This document shows, in pieces, positions 53,290 through 62,742 of a DNA stretch of 64,000 nt (positions are counted from its first letter, which is position 1; each line of letters opens with the position of its first letter). The position numbers and the translations under genes were made by a program. Origin of the DNA: Bin87 sp965261195. Its GTDB lineage: Bacteria; Chloroflexota; Dehalococcoidia; Lucifugimonadales; UBA3495. The stretch lies in NCBI GenBank assembly GCA_965261195.1, contig OZ253455.1, positions 2,480,001-2,544,000 on the forward strand, written 5' to 3'. Under the pieces are notes generated by a model. The model did not search any database and was not told where the DNA came from. It saw only the letters and a program-made list of their open reading frames with translations.

Positions 53290-54732
53290 ATGCTGGACTT
53301 GATCATTAAGGGCGGGACGGTGGTTACGCCAGGGGGCGCCGGTCTGATGGACGTGGGCATTCAGGGGGAGCAAATCGCGGCAGTGGCTTCTCCCGGCGCT
53401 TTGGACGACCTGGGCGCGGGGGAGATCATCGACGCCACCGGGATGATCGTCCTGCCGGGCGGCATCGAACCCCACACACACATCAACGTGCCGGTGCCGG
53501 ATTATTGGGCCGGGGGCGACTCCGGCATCTTCACCCAACCGCCCGAGGCGGCCAGCCGCGCCGCCGCTTTCGGCGGCGTCACCACCTATGTGGATTTCGC
53601 CGGGGCACTGCCTCTGACGCCCGGCGCGGTGCCGCCCTCCGAGCCAATCATGGCGCAGATTGAAACGCGGCGGGATACCTTCCGCGGACATTCCTACACC
53701 GACTACACCTTCCACTATATTCTTGCCGGGGCAATCCCGCCCAGCACCATGGGCGAGATTGGCGAGGCGATTCAGTCGGGCGTAGCCAGCTTCAAGATAT
53801 TCACCACTTTCCACGCCCGAGTTCCGATGGGGCATCTGTGGGAGATTTTCCAGGAAGTGGGCAAACACGGCGGCATCATGGCCGTCCACGCCGAAGAGGA
53901 CGACATCGTTACCTATATGGAGGAGAAGCTGGAACGTGAGGGCCGCGACCATGGTTCCAACCTGCACCTGGCCCACAACAACATCTCCGAAGACATTTCC
54001 TTCCGCAAGGTCATCCGGCTGGCGCGAAGCACCGAGACTGGCATCTACTTCGTTCACACGACGGCCAAAGAAGGGGTCGCCGCCATCGCCGAGGCCCGTG
54101 CCGCGCAACTGCCGGTCTACGGCGAGGCGTTGCACAACTACCTGGAGTTCACCTGCGACGATTACCTGAAGCCCGACGGCCTTGCCATCCACACCTACCC
54201 GGCCATCAAGTACTCCGACGACCGGGACGCGCTGCAACAGGGACTGGCAGACGGCCCCATCTGCACCACGGCCACGGACGAATGGACCACGTACAAGAAC
54301 ATCAAACTGGCCGGCGAAACGATCCGCACCCTCTGCGGCGGACACAATGGCATCGAGACCCGGATGCCGGTCACGTACACCAAACTGGTGTCCACGGGAC
54401 GCATCGACCTGGAGCGGTTCGCCGCCATCACCTCCACCAACGCCGCCAAGATCCTGGGGATGTACCCGCAGAAAGGCGCCATCGCCGCGGGCAGTGACGC
54501 CGACATCGTTATCTTCGACCCGAATTTCAAGAAGATGATAACGGTGGACGAATTGCACGCCGATTCCGACTACTCCATCTGGGACGGCTTCCAGTGCGAA
54601 GGGTACCCGATAATGACGCTGCTGCGCGGCAAGGTCATCGTGCGCGACGGCCAGCTCCGCGGCGACCCTGGCGACGGTCGCTGGCTCTCCCGCAAAGTTG
54701 CGCCGAGGGTGATTACGCAGACATCAGTGTAG
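53290..54732 (+). CDS. Hydantoinase/dihydropyrimidinase-type amidohydrolase
   Basis: 480 residues from the ATG at 53290 (GGAGGGA upstream; an ORF start 25 codons earlier is in the intergenic repeat region). Metal ligands: HTHINVPV (about residue 60), carbamyl-lysine in SFKIFTTFH (about 163), histidines in VHAEEDD (about 197) and VHTTAKEG (about 254), and the last ligand position in TTATDEWTT (about 330), where hydantoinases have D in a T-D-E/S-D-H motif. C-terminal ITSTNAAKILGMYPQKGAI is typical. It shares fold and motifs with the protein at 22022-23440, but is not a close copy. Monocistronic; substrate unknown. Confidence 0.85.
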   Translation: MLDLIIKGGTVVTPGGAGLMDVGIQGEQIAAVASPGALDDLGAGEIIDATGMIVLPGGIEPHTHINVPVPDYWAGGDSGIFTQPPEAASRAAAFGGVTTYVDFAGALPLTPGAVPPSEPIMAQIETRRDTFRGHSYTDYTFHYILAGAIPPSTMGEIGEAIQSGVASFKIFTTFHARVPMGHLWEIFQEVGKHGGIMAVHAEEDDIVTYMEEKLEREGRDHGSNLHLAHNNISEDISFRKVIRLARSTETGIYFVHTTAKEGVAAIAEARAAQLPVYGEALHNYLEFTCDDYLKPDGLAIHTYPAIKYSDDRDALQQGLADGPICTTATDEWTTYKNIKLAGETIRTLCGGHNGIETRMPVTYTKLVSTGRIDLERFAAITSTNAAKILGMYPQKGAIAAGSDADIVIFDPNFKKMITVDELHADSDYSIWDGFQCEGYPIMTLLRGKVIVRDGQLRGDPGDGRWLSRKVAPRVITQTSV

Positions 54733-55140
54733 GGAATGGCGCTGATGCAACCGTCGCTGAAGCCGCCGGTGTGCCCGTCCATTTCCGCGTGACCTGACCA
54801 GTATTACAACGACTCATTTGTTGCCGGATGCCGGATGCGTGGCTATTCCCTTCGTAGATGCGCATCCTCAGCCTATGGCGGCAACCCTTGCGGTCACCAG
54901 CGTTCCCCAAGCGGAGACTCAGGCCGTCGTTGTAATACTAGCTGTTGCCAAGGGGTTGTACGACCAAAATGCGCCATTTCTGTGCGGGCTGTCTCTTTGG
55001 GCTTTCCGTTATTGTCTGCTGGCCGGCGTTGCCAAAACTGACGTGAGGCAATTCCTTTGGGGCGCCTATTTCGCTCCGCGGCCCGATTCTCGCGGTTGCT
55101 GGAAATCGGCGCTGCTCTGCATCAGAAAAAGCCGGGCGTA
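54733..55140. other. Gene-less stretch
   Basis: About 400 bases between the hydantoinase and a broken fibronectin-III gene. Overlapping short ORFs here are weakly protein-like only (low-complexity, no family), and I see no promoter or structured RNA that I would defend. Confidence 0.4.
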
Positions 55141-56385
55141 ATGCACTCCCGCCTAAAAGCAATCCGGGCCGGGTGGGTGTCAACCGGCGTGGCCGGGTTG
55201 TTAGCCCTCGTCGCCTTGTCGCGGTTCGCCGTCTCTCTCGGAACCACCGGGATTGATGAGCATGTGGCGTCGGCCCATACTCCGGCCGGCCCGAGTTCCA
55301 TACCCACTGCGGACGGCGAATTGTTCTGGACCGATTCCAACGACGATGAATGGTTCATCATTGCATCATCCTCACGGAGGATACCACTTCAGCCGGCGTC
55401 GAATGGGTTGCTCCCAACGACAACGGCTCAGCTATCCTCGCTTACTCCATCATGTACATACCAGCGGGCGGAACCCGTAATGAAATAGACGCTGGAGGCT
55501 TGAGTGAGATTCTCCACGGACTGCCCCCTGGCGCCACCTATGAGATAAAAGTGTCAGCGTGCAATGCGGTCGGGTTTGGCGATTGGTCTCCAGGGCTGGC
55601 CATTGAGACCGTCGATCCGTCGGGCACATCGGGCGGCAACACTATCGGCGGCTCCAACTCGGGCACATCGGGCGGCAACATTATCGGCGCCACCAACAAT
55701 GAGTGGTGCGGAGTAGCCGCTCCGGGCAGCGACGGAACACCCGGCACGCCAGACCCACCGACCGTCTCACCGCCGACGGCACAGATTCGATCACCGTGCA
55801 ATGGACATCCCGCAGGACGACGGAGGGTCATAGATCAACATTTACGCTGTCCTGCTCACGCAAGGCGGTACCAGCCTCATGGTAAAAGAACCCGGGTTGA
55901 GCACGACCGTAACGGGTCTGGAAGCTGACACCGACTACTCAGTGCAGGTGGCGGCGTGCAACTCGGTCGGAATGGGCGCATGGTCCGCGGCAGCCACCGT
56001 CCGGACCGACCCGGAATCGCAGCTCTCCACGGAAAACTCCCAGCCCGCCCAGACATCAGGAGATGGCAACAACGGCGGCGGCGGTGGTGGGAGCGATGAG
56101 AACGACGACGTCATCGTCATCCTCGGTACGTGCTCCACCGGGGAGTGGGTTGGGCATAATCATCCAAACGATTCCAATTATTGGGCCAGCACCGTCAACT
56201 GCCTCTCGGAAAGTCTCATTAATTTTATAGACCCTACCACTCGCGGCAGGATGTGGAGCAAATCGATGATGGCTGATCACAGGCACCCCGGTTTCACGGA
56301 CGCAACGCACTGGGGCAGCAGCTGCAACGCGGATCATGTTGCCGCGCACGCCAGCCACGGAGTACTCCCGTGTTCGTCGCAGTAA
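55141..56385 (+). pseudogene. Fibronectin-III surface protein with frameshifts and a stop
   Basis: An N-terminal hydrophobic segment (VAGLLALVALSRF) starts at ATG 55141. The first fibronectin-III domain reads SAGVEWVAPNDNGSAILAYSIMY and ACNAVGFGDWSPGLAIETV in the next frame (about 55375-55615); glycine/serine-rich linkers follow. The second domain is in another frame (TADGTDSITVQW, about 55770), then crosses a TAG stop at about 55831 before INIYAVLLTQGGTSLMV and ACNSVGMGAWSAAATVRT. The C-terminal module carries a histidine-rich CSTGEWVGHNHPNDSNYW segment with paired cysteines. At least three frame changes and one in-frame stop mean the gene is dead as read. Original role was probably surface binding. 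Confidence 0.65.
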
Positions 56386-56508
56386 TGACCAACACAGACG
56401 CCCAAGTCGCCCGGCCGCGTGGTGGTGGAACCGCTGAACGTGGCCGGGATGGTACGCAACCGGCGTCTGGCCAGGCCATCGTGGACGCTGATATGACCAC
56501 CCGCCCGT

Positions 56509-56533
56509 AACGAGCCCGCGCCGCGGGCTCGTT
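56509..56533. terminator. Perfect 12-base inverted repeat, possible terminator
   Basis: AACGAGCCCGCG at 56509-56520 is inverted at 56522-56533 with one central base. It follows the broken fibronectin-III gene and precedes the next gene; no long T-run follows, so it may be only a structural palindrome. Confidence 0.4.
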
Positions 56534-56638
56534 AGATTAGAGTAGATCCTGAATAGCGGACTATGTTAATGTCCGCATCTCCTCCCGGTTCCCTCTGCCG
56601 AAACCGGGAAGCCGAATCAGCAATACGCGAGGTTGCTC

Positions 56639-57166
56639 ATGCCGACAATCGACAGACGGACTGCAGCCAGCATCGCCACTCTGGCGGCGTTGGCATTCCT
56701 GTGCCGGTTCGCAATCGGCTGCGGACGTGATGACGACCAGTCGACGGGAGAGCCAAACGCGGAAGCCACCCTTACCGCAGTGGTAACGGAGATCTCGGCC
56801 ACCCAGGCGGCCGCCACCCAGGCGGCGACCCCAACGCCTGCCACGACCAACACTCTTAGGCTAAGTTCCACGAACGAGGGTTTCACGCCCAGCCGCACCC
56901 CTCTGACCAACGCGGCAACAGGGTCGGACCCGCTCACGCTCCGGCCTATAACCGACTCGGAGTCGTTCTTGGCCGGAGTGTCGGAGACAGAAAGGACCTG
57001 CCTGTCGGAAGAGGTATCGCCAGACCAGTTGACGGCCCTGGCCAGTTCACCGGAATTGGTTACTCCGGAATTGGTTACTCCGGAATTGGTTACTCCGGAA
57101 TTGGTTACTCCGGAATTGGTTACTCCGGAATTGGTTACTCCGGAATTGGTTACTGATGAAGAGTAG
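56639..57166 (+). CDS. Lipoprotein-like protein with seven PELVT repeats, C-terminus probably lost
   Basis: 175 residues from the ATG at 56639 (GAGG before it). Residues about 9-28 are hydrophobic and end in a cysteine (FAIGCGRD), so a lipoprotein anchor is likely. An A/T/P-rich linker follows, then a domain with TERTCLSEEVSPDQLTALASS (about 122-142). The last 36 residues are seven copies of P-E-L-V-T and then DEE. In relatives of this domain that I recall from the same lineage, the S-P-E segment continues into a helix with a second cysteine; here repeat expansion seems to have replaced it. Function unknown. Confidence 0.55.
   Translation: MPTIDRRTAASIATLAALAFLCRFAIGCGRDDDQSTGEPNAEATLTAVVTEISATQAAATQAATPTPATTNTLRLSSTNEGFTPSRTPLTNAATGSDPLTLRPITDSESFLAGVSETERTCLSEEVSPDQLTALASSPELVTPELVTPELVTPELVTPELVTPELVTPELVTDEE
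57050..57154. repeat. 15-bp tandem repeat, seven units
   Basis: CCGGAATTGGTTACT is repeated seven times exactly, starting at 57050, 57065, 57080, 57095, 57110, 57125 and 57140. It encodes P-E-L-V-T in the plus-strand gene. No spacers exist, so it is not a CRISPR array. Confidence 0.95.
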
Positions 57167-57284
57167 ACAGGTGCAATAAAATGATTTGCAATAATGATCA
57201 TTTCACAACATTATGGGAACATAAACACCAAAAACGATGGTGCAAAAAAATGTGTCGGCGCAAAAAATTGCAGTGCAGAGCGTC

Positions 57285-57319
57285 GATGCTGGCGAGCAGT
57301 TAAACTATTCGCCAGCATC
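57285..57319 (-). terminator. Possible terminator hairpin after the LRR gene
   Basis: GATGCTGGCGA at 57285-57295 is inverted at 57309-57319 with a 13-base loop. On the minus strand it follows the stop of the leucine-rich-repeat gene; a T6 run occurs about 35 bases further on. Confidence 0.4.
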
Positions 57320-57817
57320 GTATCATGATTGATGCGATAGGTTATGGATCGCAAAACGGAATATTCCCATAGCTAGAATCACCCGGATCTCCGGGCGCAG
57401 ATGCCATGCCTGCAGGAATGCATCCAGTGAAATTATTCCCTGCAATAATGTGCCATCCATCCCATTCTTTGATGTTATTGAGGCTTTGTGGAATTTCACC
57501 GCTCAACTGGTTCCAATTGAGGTACAGACTACGGAGATTGGTTAAATTACCCAGTTCAGTGGGTATCGAGCCACTCAACTGATTATGCCCGATACTCAGG
57601 CGTATCAACTCAATCATGCGTCCCAACTCTGGGGGTATGGTTCCGCTCAAAGCGTTTCTTCCAAGCCCTAGATCATTCATATTGGTCAAATCGCCTAATT
57701 CGGTAGGTACCGAGCCACTCAACCGGTTTCTTGAAAGATCCAATGTTCTTAACTCAATCATACGCCCCAACTCTGGGGGTATGGTTCCGCTCAAAGCGTT
57801 GCTGTCAAGGCTCATTC

Positions 57818-58092
57818 TTTGCAAACTGTTCAAATTACTCAGTTCGGGCGGGATTGACCCACTTAGACTGTTATTGGAAAGAACCAGGTATAATAAGTTC
57901 GCCAAATTGCCCAGTTCTGGTGGTATGGTTCCGTGCAAACCGTTGCTGCCAAGGTTCATTGTTTGCAAACTGTTCAAATTACTCAGTTCGGGCGGGATTG
58001 ACCCACTTAGACTGTTATTGGAAAGAACCAGGTATAATAAGTTCGCCAAATTGCCCAGTTCTGGTGGTATGGTTCCGTGCAAACCGTTGCTG
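57818..58092. repeat. 144-bp tandem duplication within the LRR region
   Basis: About 131 bases at 57818-57948 recur exactly at 57962-58092, an offset of 144 bases (48 codons, two LRR units). The identity at DNA level shows a recent duplication. Confidence 0.85.
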
Positions 58093-58418
58093 TTAAGCCG
58101 CAATCTGAGCAAATCAGTCAATCTTCCCAATGTGGCTGGAATTGTGCCATTCAAATTGTTTCCAGGAAGCCACAGTGCCGAGACCCTGCCCATATTGTTG
58201 ACTTCTACGCCCTGCCATTGGTCAAGCGGCGCATCGCTCAACCAATTCGTATTATATATCCAGTTATCCCCATTCGTTGCGTGATAGAACTCAATTAACG
58301 CGGCACGGTCTGCTATTTGCGCGCTCTGTATATGTTCTTCCAACGAGTAGAAACATGATTCAGCAGTCAGAGTCAAATTAGTCCAATCGGACCATTCTGC
58401 TTTGCCATAACGTTCTAA

Positions 58419-59280
58419 GAACCTGTCTACGATCTCTGAAATAGGTTAAGCTGAGACTATTATCAGGGGAGGGGTAATCATGTCTCATTCCTATCCCAGC
58501 GACATCAGCCGGGAGCAATTCGCCCGGATTCTGCCGACGTTGGAGTCGGCCCGACGCCGGACCAAGCCCCGCACCGTGGACTTGTATGACGTTTTCTGCG
58601 GCGTGCTGTACCTCTTGAAAAGCGGGTGCCAGTGGCGAATGCTGCCCGCGGACTTCCCCAATTGGCGTACTTGCTACAAGTATTTCCGGCAATGGAGCGA
58701 GCGGCCTGGCCCGGGTCAGGATTCCATTCTGGAGCAAGTCCTAAAAAAAATCGGTTGGCGCGGCCCGACAAAGCAATGGACGGAAAGAGCAGACCAGCTT
58801 CTGTATCGTGGACTCCCAGAGCGTCAAGAACACGGACACCGCTGGGCACAAGGGCTATGACGCAGGCAAGAAGGTGTCGGGAATCAAGCGTCATATCGCG
58901 GTGGACACGCAAGGATTGCCCCATGCGATACACGTGACTACCGCCGACGTTACCGACCGGGCCGGGGCTTTGGCGATGTTTGACCGGCGCCGAGACGGCC
59001 TCAGTCAAGTGCAGAACGTGCTGGTGGACGGGGGTTACACCGGAAAGCCCTTTGCCACTGCGGTGCAAGGCCTGTTGGGAGCCGCGGTGGAAGTGGTGAA
59101 ACGCAACGAACTGCACACCTTCGTGGTGCTTCCAAAGCGATGGGTGGTGGAGCGGTCTTTCGCCTGGCTGGAAAAGTGCCGCCGACTCTGGAAGAACTGC
59201 GAAAGGAAGCTCAATACCAGCCTGCAAATGGTGGTGCTTGCCTTCACGGTGCTAATCCTAAAAAGATTGTAAACAGGCTC
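58419..59280 (+). mobile_element. IS5-family insertion sequence
   Basis: 862 bases with inverted ends GAACCTGTCTACGATCT and GAGCCTGTTTACAATCT (three differences in 17) and a 3-bp TAA duplication (58416-58418 and 59281-59283). It holds two overlapping transposase frames and interrupts the fibronectin-III/LRR gene. Confidence 0.9.
58480..59272 (+). CDS. IS5-family transposase in two frames
   Basis: The first frame (58480-58860) carries the N-terminal part with SGCQWRMLPADFPNW. The second frame carries the DDE domain: CIVDSQSVKNTDTAG (first D, about 58803-58840), LVDGGYTG (second D) and WVVERSFAWLEKCRRL (E region). The frames meet at a run of eight A (58743-58750) in a +1 register; reading one A fewer joins VLKK to SVGAARQSNGRKEQTSF. 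Slippage on the A run could make the full DDE transposase, as known for some IS elements, or the extra A may have inactivated it. Length and motifs fit the IS427-like group. Confidence 0.8.
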
Positions 59281-59815
59281 TAATGCCGTTCCCACTGAAA
59301 AATAGTACACATTTCCTGACTCTAGCCCTTTGACAGTGTAGCTGGTTTGTCCTGTGTTGACGACGTCAGCAAACACGAAGGCATCAAGCCAATCAGTCTC
59401 GGTATTCACAGCTGTAAGGTAATCAGTTTCAGAAATCCATCCAATTCGATAGTAGTTTGTGGTTTCCACAGCGCTCCACGATATAACCGCTGTTCCATCC
59501 TGCGGCCCTGCGATGGCAACCACATTAGCAGGGGCAGAATTTTCCTGTGCAAACACGCCGGGCGCCGTCATGATCGAAACGGCGATAATGATTGCAAATA
59601 GAACTGCCCAGCGGTAATTACATATACACCGTGGATAAAAACTGAAAATCATCTGGAACCTCCCTTGCGACTAGTGGATCAGGCACTTGCTACAGTGGCC
59701 AGGTTCCCAATGAAGGCCGCAAGAGAGGCATGAAGCCGTTCCACTTCCAGCCAACATTGAAGATACGGGATTGTATATCCCGCCACTGTAGCGTGGCAAC
59801 CCTATCAACATGGTT

Positions 59816-59929
59816 GTAACTGTTCAGACTTGCGGGGATCTGCGGCCTTTCCGACTGGTTGTGGACGGGTGGCCAAGCACGGAATTTGCTTTGCAAGCCG
59901 ACCCCGTCCCCTCAAACGTGAACAGTTAC
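59816..59929 (-). mobile_element. 114-bp non-autonomous element, copy 3 (inverted)
   Basis: Same length and ends as copies 1 and 2 but in the opposite orientation. Perfect 8-bp flanking repeats ACATGGTT at 59808-59815 and 59930-59937. Confidence 0.9.
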
Positions 59930-60795
59930 ACATGGTTCCGTCGATGGTCAAGACCCGTATTCTGATTACCCCTTCCGCTTCAAGGTGCGAGCATCAGAAC
60001 ACTCTGCAAGTCCGTCTGGAAAGCCATTGGCCGGGTTTCGTGCCGCGCCCAGCGGCTGGGGCCGGAACAAAGGGCCGGCGACTACAGGGGCGTGGATGAG
60101 CCAGGGCATCGTTCACGCCGGCAAGAAATTCCGACCGGGAAACTTCCGACCGGCCGTTGTCACCGGCTGGTGGGATTGAGCAAGTTGTCGAAGTGATGCG
60201 GAAGAAGCTGGGGCGTATCCAGCCGTCTTGAGGCCGTCATGGTGGCCATGCGGCTCGGGATATTACCGTCGGAATGATCCGGCGATTTCTCAGGGTCCCG
60301 CTATGCTCGGGCAGCGGGCGTTTCCGTTAAATTGCGCCCGCAGAGGGCCTGAAACCGTCCGGTAGTGGGCGCGTCGCCAGAGGCCGTCTGCGCTGCTCTG
60401 AGGCGGAAATTTGGGGTATGTGGCGCCGGTTCACGAAACCGAGACCGCTCCGTTGGTCGGTGTCTCCGGCGCCGCAGCAGGGCTGGATTGCCGCCGTAGA
60501 CAGCCCCCGGGTGCTTTTTGGGGACGCTGGAGTATTTTCCCTGCCCTTTTGTTACTTGAAAGTGTCCCAGGCGCTTTTGGACGCAGACAGTCGCGGTTGT
60601 ACCGCAGAACCGCCCGCCCGTCGGTGGCCGCTGGTGTCTGCGTTGGTCTGCGACGGCCCAAGGGCGTACCCCGTCAGGTGGGTGATGAACGTGTCCAGGG
60701 CAGATAGCAGCCGACGGGTGGTCGGGCCTAGGTCCAGCGCCATGATGTCAGAGGGATGTGCCAGCGCGTCATGCAGTCCGCGACGCGGTTTCCCG
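59930..60795. other. Gene-poor stretch
   Basis: About 860 G+C-rich bases after element copy 3. Several overlapping ORFs of 60-160 codons exist on both strands, but none shows a recognisable domain or a good ribosome-binding site, and their composition is arginine/proline-rich as expected of random frames in GC-rich DNA. I see nothing convincing here. Confidence 0.4.
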
Positions 60796-60960
60796 TCAGG
60801 GGAGAACGCCGATGCGGAACTTCTTCGTGCCGCAGTCCACGCAGACGGAGCGCGTGGCGGCGCGGCCGTTCTTCATGGTGACGGCCTCGATGTCGCGTGA
60901 GGCGGTCTTGGCCCGGCACTTGACGCAGTAGATCTCCACGGGTTCGGAGGGGGTGGTCAT
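60796..60960 (-). CDS. DUF5679-type small zinc-ribbon protein
   Basis: 54 residues, ATG at 60960 with AGGAG nine bases upstream, stop at 60798-60796. Two CxxC knuckles: YCVKCRAKTA (about residue 11-20) and VCVDCGTKKFRIG (about 39-51), separated by an AVTMKNGRAATRS segment. This matches the DUF5679 zinc-ribbon family common in Chloroflexota; it probably binds one zinc ion. Its function is unknown. It is too short for ordinary ORF callers, but the paired cysteines and ribosome-binding site make it secure. Confidence 0.8.
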   Translation of the reverse strand: MTTPSEPVEIYCVKCRAKTASRDIEAVTMKNGRAATRSVCVDCGTKKFRIGVLP

Positions 60961-61214
60961 TGGCGGCGACTCCTAGGGTATCTTGGAGCGGGAATGGATG
61001 TCTCCATTGTAACCCACCGCCGCGCCGCCGCCGCGCCTGACCTGCGCCAGCGGCCCGCCTTTTGGTGACACTTGCCCCCTACGCTGGCATGGGACGGGTA
61101 CAAAGAATGGTTCTGCCGCTGCGGGTGGCATGGCGGACGAACTGCCGCCCGCTCGCGGTGGACTTGCGCGCAGGTTGTGCTGTCCCTGGTCCAGGCGTTC
61201 TCGGATGTGGTTCA

Positions 61215-61441
61215 TTACTTCTGAGGCATTGGCGACGGGTCAATGCCCACCACTACGTCATCCAGCAGGCCGTTCCGCACCGCCCAGATCATGAGTCCCT
61301 GTTTCGTTTCGACACCCAGCTTGTTCTGTATGCGGTAGCGGGCGTTGCGGACGGTCACGGTGCTGATGCCCCTCGCCTCGGCGATCTCGGCGTAGGACCT
61401 GCCGCTGGCGAACAGTATCAGGGTGTCATTGTTCAGAATCT
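61215..61441 (-). CDS. LuxR-type HTH protein, N-terminal end cut off
   Basis: About 75 residues remain. The sequence reads LFASGRSYAEIAEARGISTV then NARYRIQNKLGVETKQGLMIW, the four-helix DNA-binding domain of LuxR/GerE regulators, ending NGLLDD and a short tail. The open frame stops at a TAG just upstream of 61441, exactly where IS21-type sequence begins, so the natural start seems lost through insertion. If transcribed, it could still bind DNA. Adjacent to the DUF5679 gene on the same strand, about 255 bases apart, with no gene between. Confidence 0.6.
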
Positions 61442-61770
61442 ATAGGCCAGTGAATTGGGAGTTTTTCAGGATCTACCCACCAGACTTTCAGGGTCATTAG
61501 GCCACTTTGGGAGCCGGGTCGGCGACCATCGTCGCACTTCGTCTTTGAGGTGCAGCGATGGCGTACCGGGAGGTACACAGAGAGGTACACAGAATGGAAA
61601 TACCAGAGATCATTCGCCGCTGGCCGGCGGGAGTAGGCCCGCAGGAAATCGCATCGGGTACCGGCCTGTCCCGTAATACGGTGCGCAAGTACCCCTGCTT
61701 TCGCAGGGCAGGCTCTGGCGGCGGCAAAGGTGGAAGGCATCGCCCGGAACCAGATCGGCTATGGCCTCTA
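61442..61770 (+). mobile_element. IS21-family remnant with 5' part of istA
   Basis: From ATG 61558 the frame encodes an N-terminal HTH (IPEIIRRWPAGVGPQEIASG and TGLSRNTVRKY), as in IstA transposases. A 12-base direct duplication (GAGGTACACAGA, about 61569-61593) and a small hairpin insertion near 61690 (CCCTGC-TTTC-GCAGGG) disturb it; the rest of the gene and all of istB are gone, replaced by an IS5-type element at 61772. The left 115 bases hold repeats of the type found at IS21 ends. Confidence 0.65.
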
Positions 61771-61771
61771 A

Positions 61772-62740
61772 GAGCCTATCCTAATAACCCGGCGGCTCTG
61801 AGCGCGATGAGGGTGCAGGCGAAATGAAGAAAGGCGATGTAGTTCGCGGGAGACTTGTCCCAACGGACCAATATCCGCCGGAAGCGGTTCATCCAGCTGT
61901 GGGTGCGTTCCACCACCCAGCGCCGGGCTTTGAAGCCGGCCGCTTTCTTACTGGCCTGAGCCGCTGCCCCACGGCTGCGGAGGTGCGCCGTGAAGCCAAA
62001 CTCGTCCAGGGTGCGGCGCACCTCATTGAAGTCATAGCCCTTATCCAGGCACATACCCTGAGGGTCTCCGGACTGGGTACGGGTCGCGGCACCGGCCAGC
62101 TGTCCACCGTGGCCCGCACCAGCTTCAGGTCGTGGCGGTTGGCTCCGTGCACCGCCAGCCCCACCGGAACACCCTTGGCTTCGGTCAACCGGCGGCGCTT
62201 GACCCCGCTCTTACCCCGGTCGGTGGGATTGGGCCCGGTTTTTCCCCCCGCCCAGGGGCGCTTTGGTCAGCGCCCCGTCCCTGCTCAGCCAGCTCCAGTC
62301 CAAGCCCGGCAATTCGTCGTAGCGTTCCAGCCCGGTCCGCCATAGCTCCAGGAATACCCCGGCGGCCACCCATTCCTGGAAGCGCCAATGAGCGGTGGAG
62401 CCGGAGCAAATGCCCGTGGCGTCCAACGCCTTCCACTGGCAGCCGGTACGCAGCACGTAGCCTATGCCATTGGCGCAAGTCCGGCCGGGCGCTCGGGGCC
62501 GGCCGCCGCCCAGAGGATGGGTATTCACCCGTTGGGGAATCAGCGGGGCCAGCGCCTCCCACAGCTCATCGGATACCTGAAAAGAGCCGGTGGTGGGGTT
62601 GGCCGGTGTGGCCGGGCCAGCGCGCTGGGGTCGCGGTGGCTTGGGTTCTGGCGCTTTGGTCATTCCCCAAGCTTAGCCTCAACCGCCAGCTCTTGCCTTT
62701 CCTACTCAGGCGGATTTGCACTGGTTTTTAGGATAGGCAC
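61772..62740 (-). mobile_element. IS5-family element with degenerate transposase
   Basis: Inverted ends GAGCCTATCCTAATAACC and GTGCCTATCCTAAAAACC. The transposase on the minus strand runs 62663 to 61776 in three pieces: SFQVSDELWEALAPLIPQ with GCQWKALDATG; then GVPVGLAVHGANRHDLKLV; then LDKGYDFNEVRRTLDEFGF with RRWVVERTHSWMNRFRRIL. Frames change at a G6A5 run near 62245 and again near 62050. Target duplication TAA is seen if the next element is mentally removed. Confidence 0.8.
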
Positions 62741-62742
62741 TA

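Larger units (their letters stand above)
57342..59652 (-). pseudogene. Secreted fibronectin-III/leucine-rich-repeat protein split by an IS5-family insertion
   Basis: Two pieces on the minus strand. The 5' piece (59652-59281) encodes a signal peptide ending VFAQEN (about residue 36) and the first part of a fibronectin-III domain (ISWSAVETTNYYRIGW ... YYFSVGTAL). The 3' piece (from 58418) continues in frame with ERYGKAEWSDWTNLTLTAES and then about eight plant-type 24-residue LRRs (L-x-G-x-I-P-P-E-L pattern, about 57420-58200). Removing the element 58419-59280 and one copy of its TAA duplication leaves 1446 bases, exactly 482 codons in frame. The ancestral protein was about 481 residues, exported, and probably bound proteins or sugars at the surface. 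Confidence 0.85.

Noticed and set aside
53248..54558. 436-codon open frame on the minus strand
   Set aside because: It is the antisense shadow of the hydantoinase, whose metal-ligand motifs are in order on the plus strand.
54818..55488. 107-codon and neighbouring frames upstream of the fibronectin-III gene
   Set aside because: Low-complexity composition and no homology recognised; only the part from 55141 fits an exported protein start.
57050..57154. Possible CRISPR array
   Set aside because: Fifteen-base units follow each other without spacers and lie in a reading frame; this is a coding tandem repeat.
60411..60900. Plus-strand frames of about 100-160 codons
   Set aside because: No ribosome-binding site or family, and the region overlaps the zinc-ribbon gene on the other strand.
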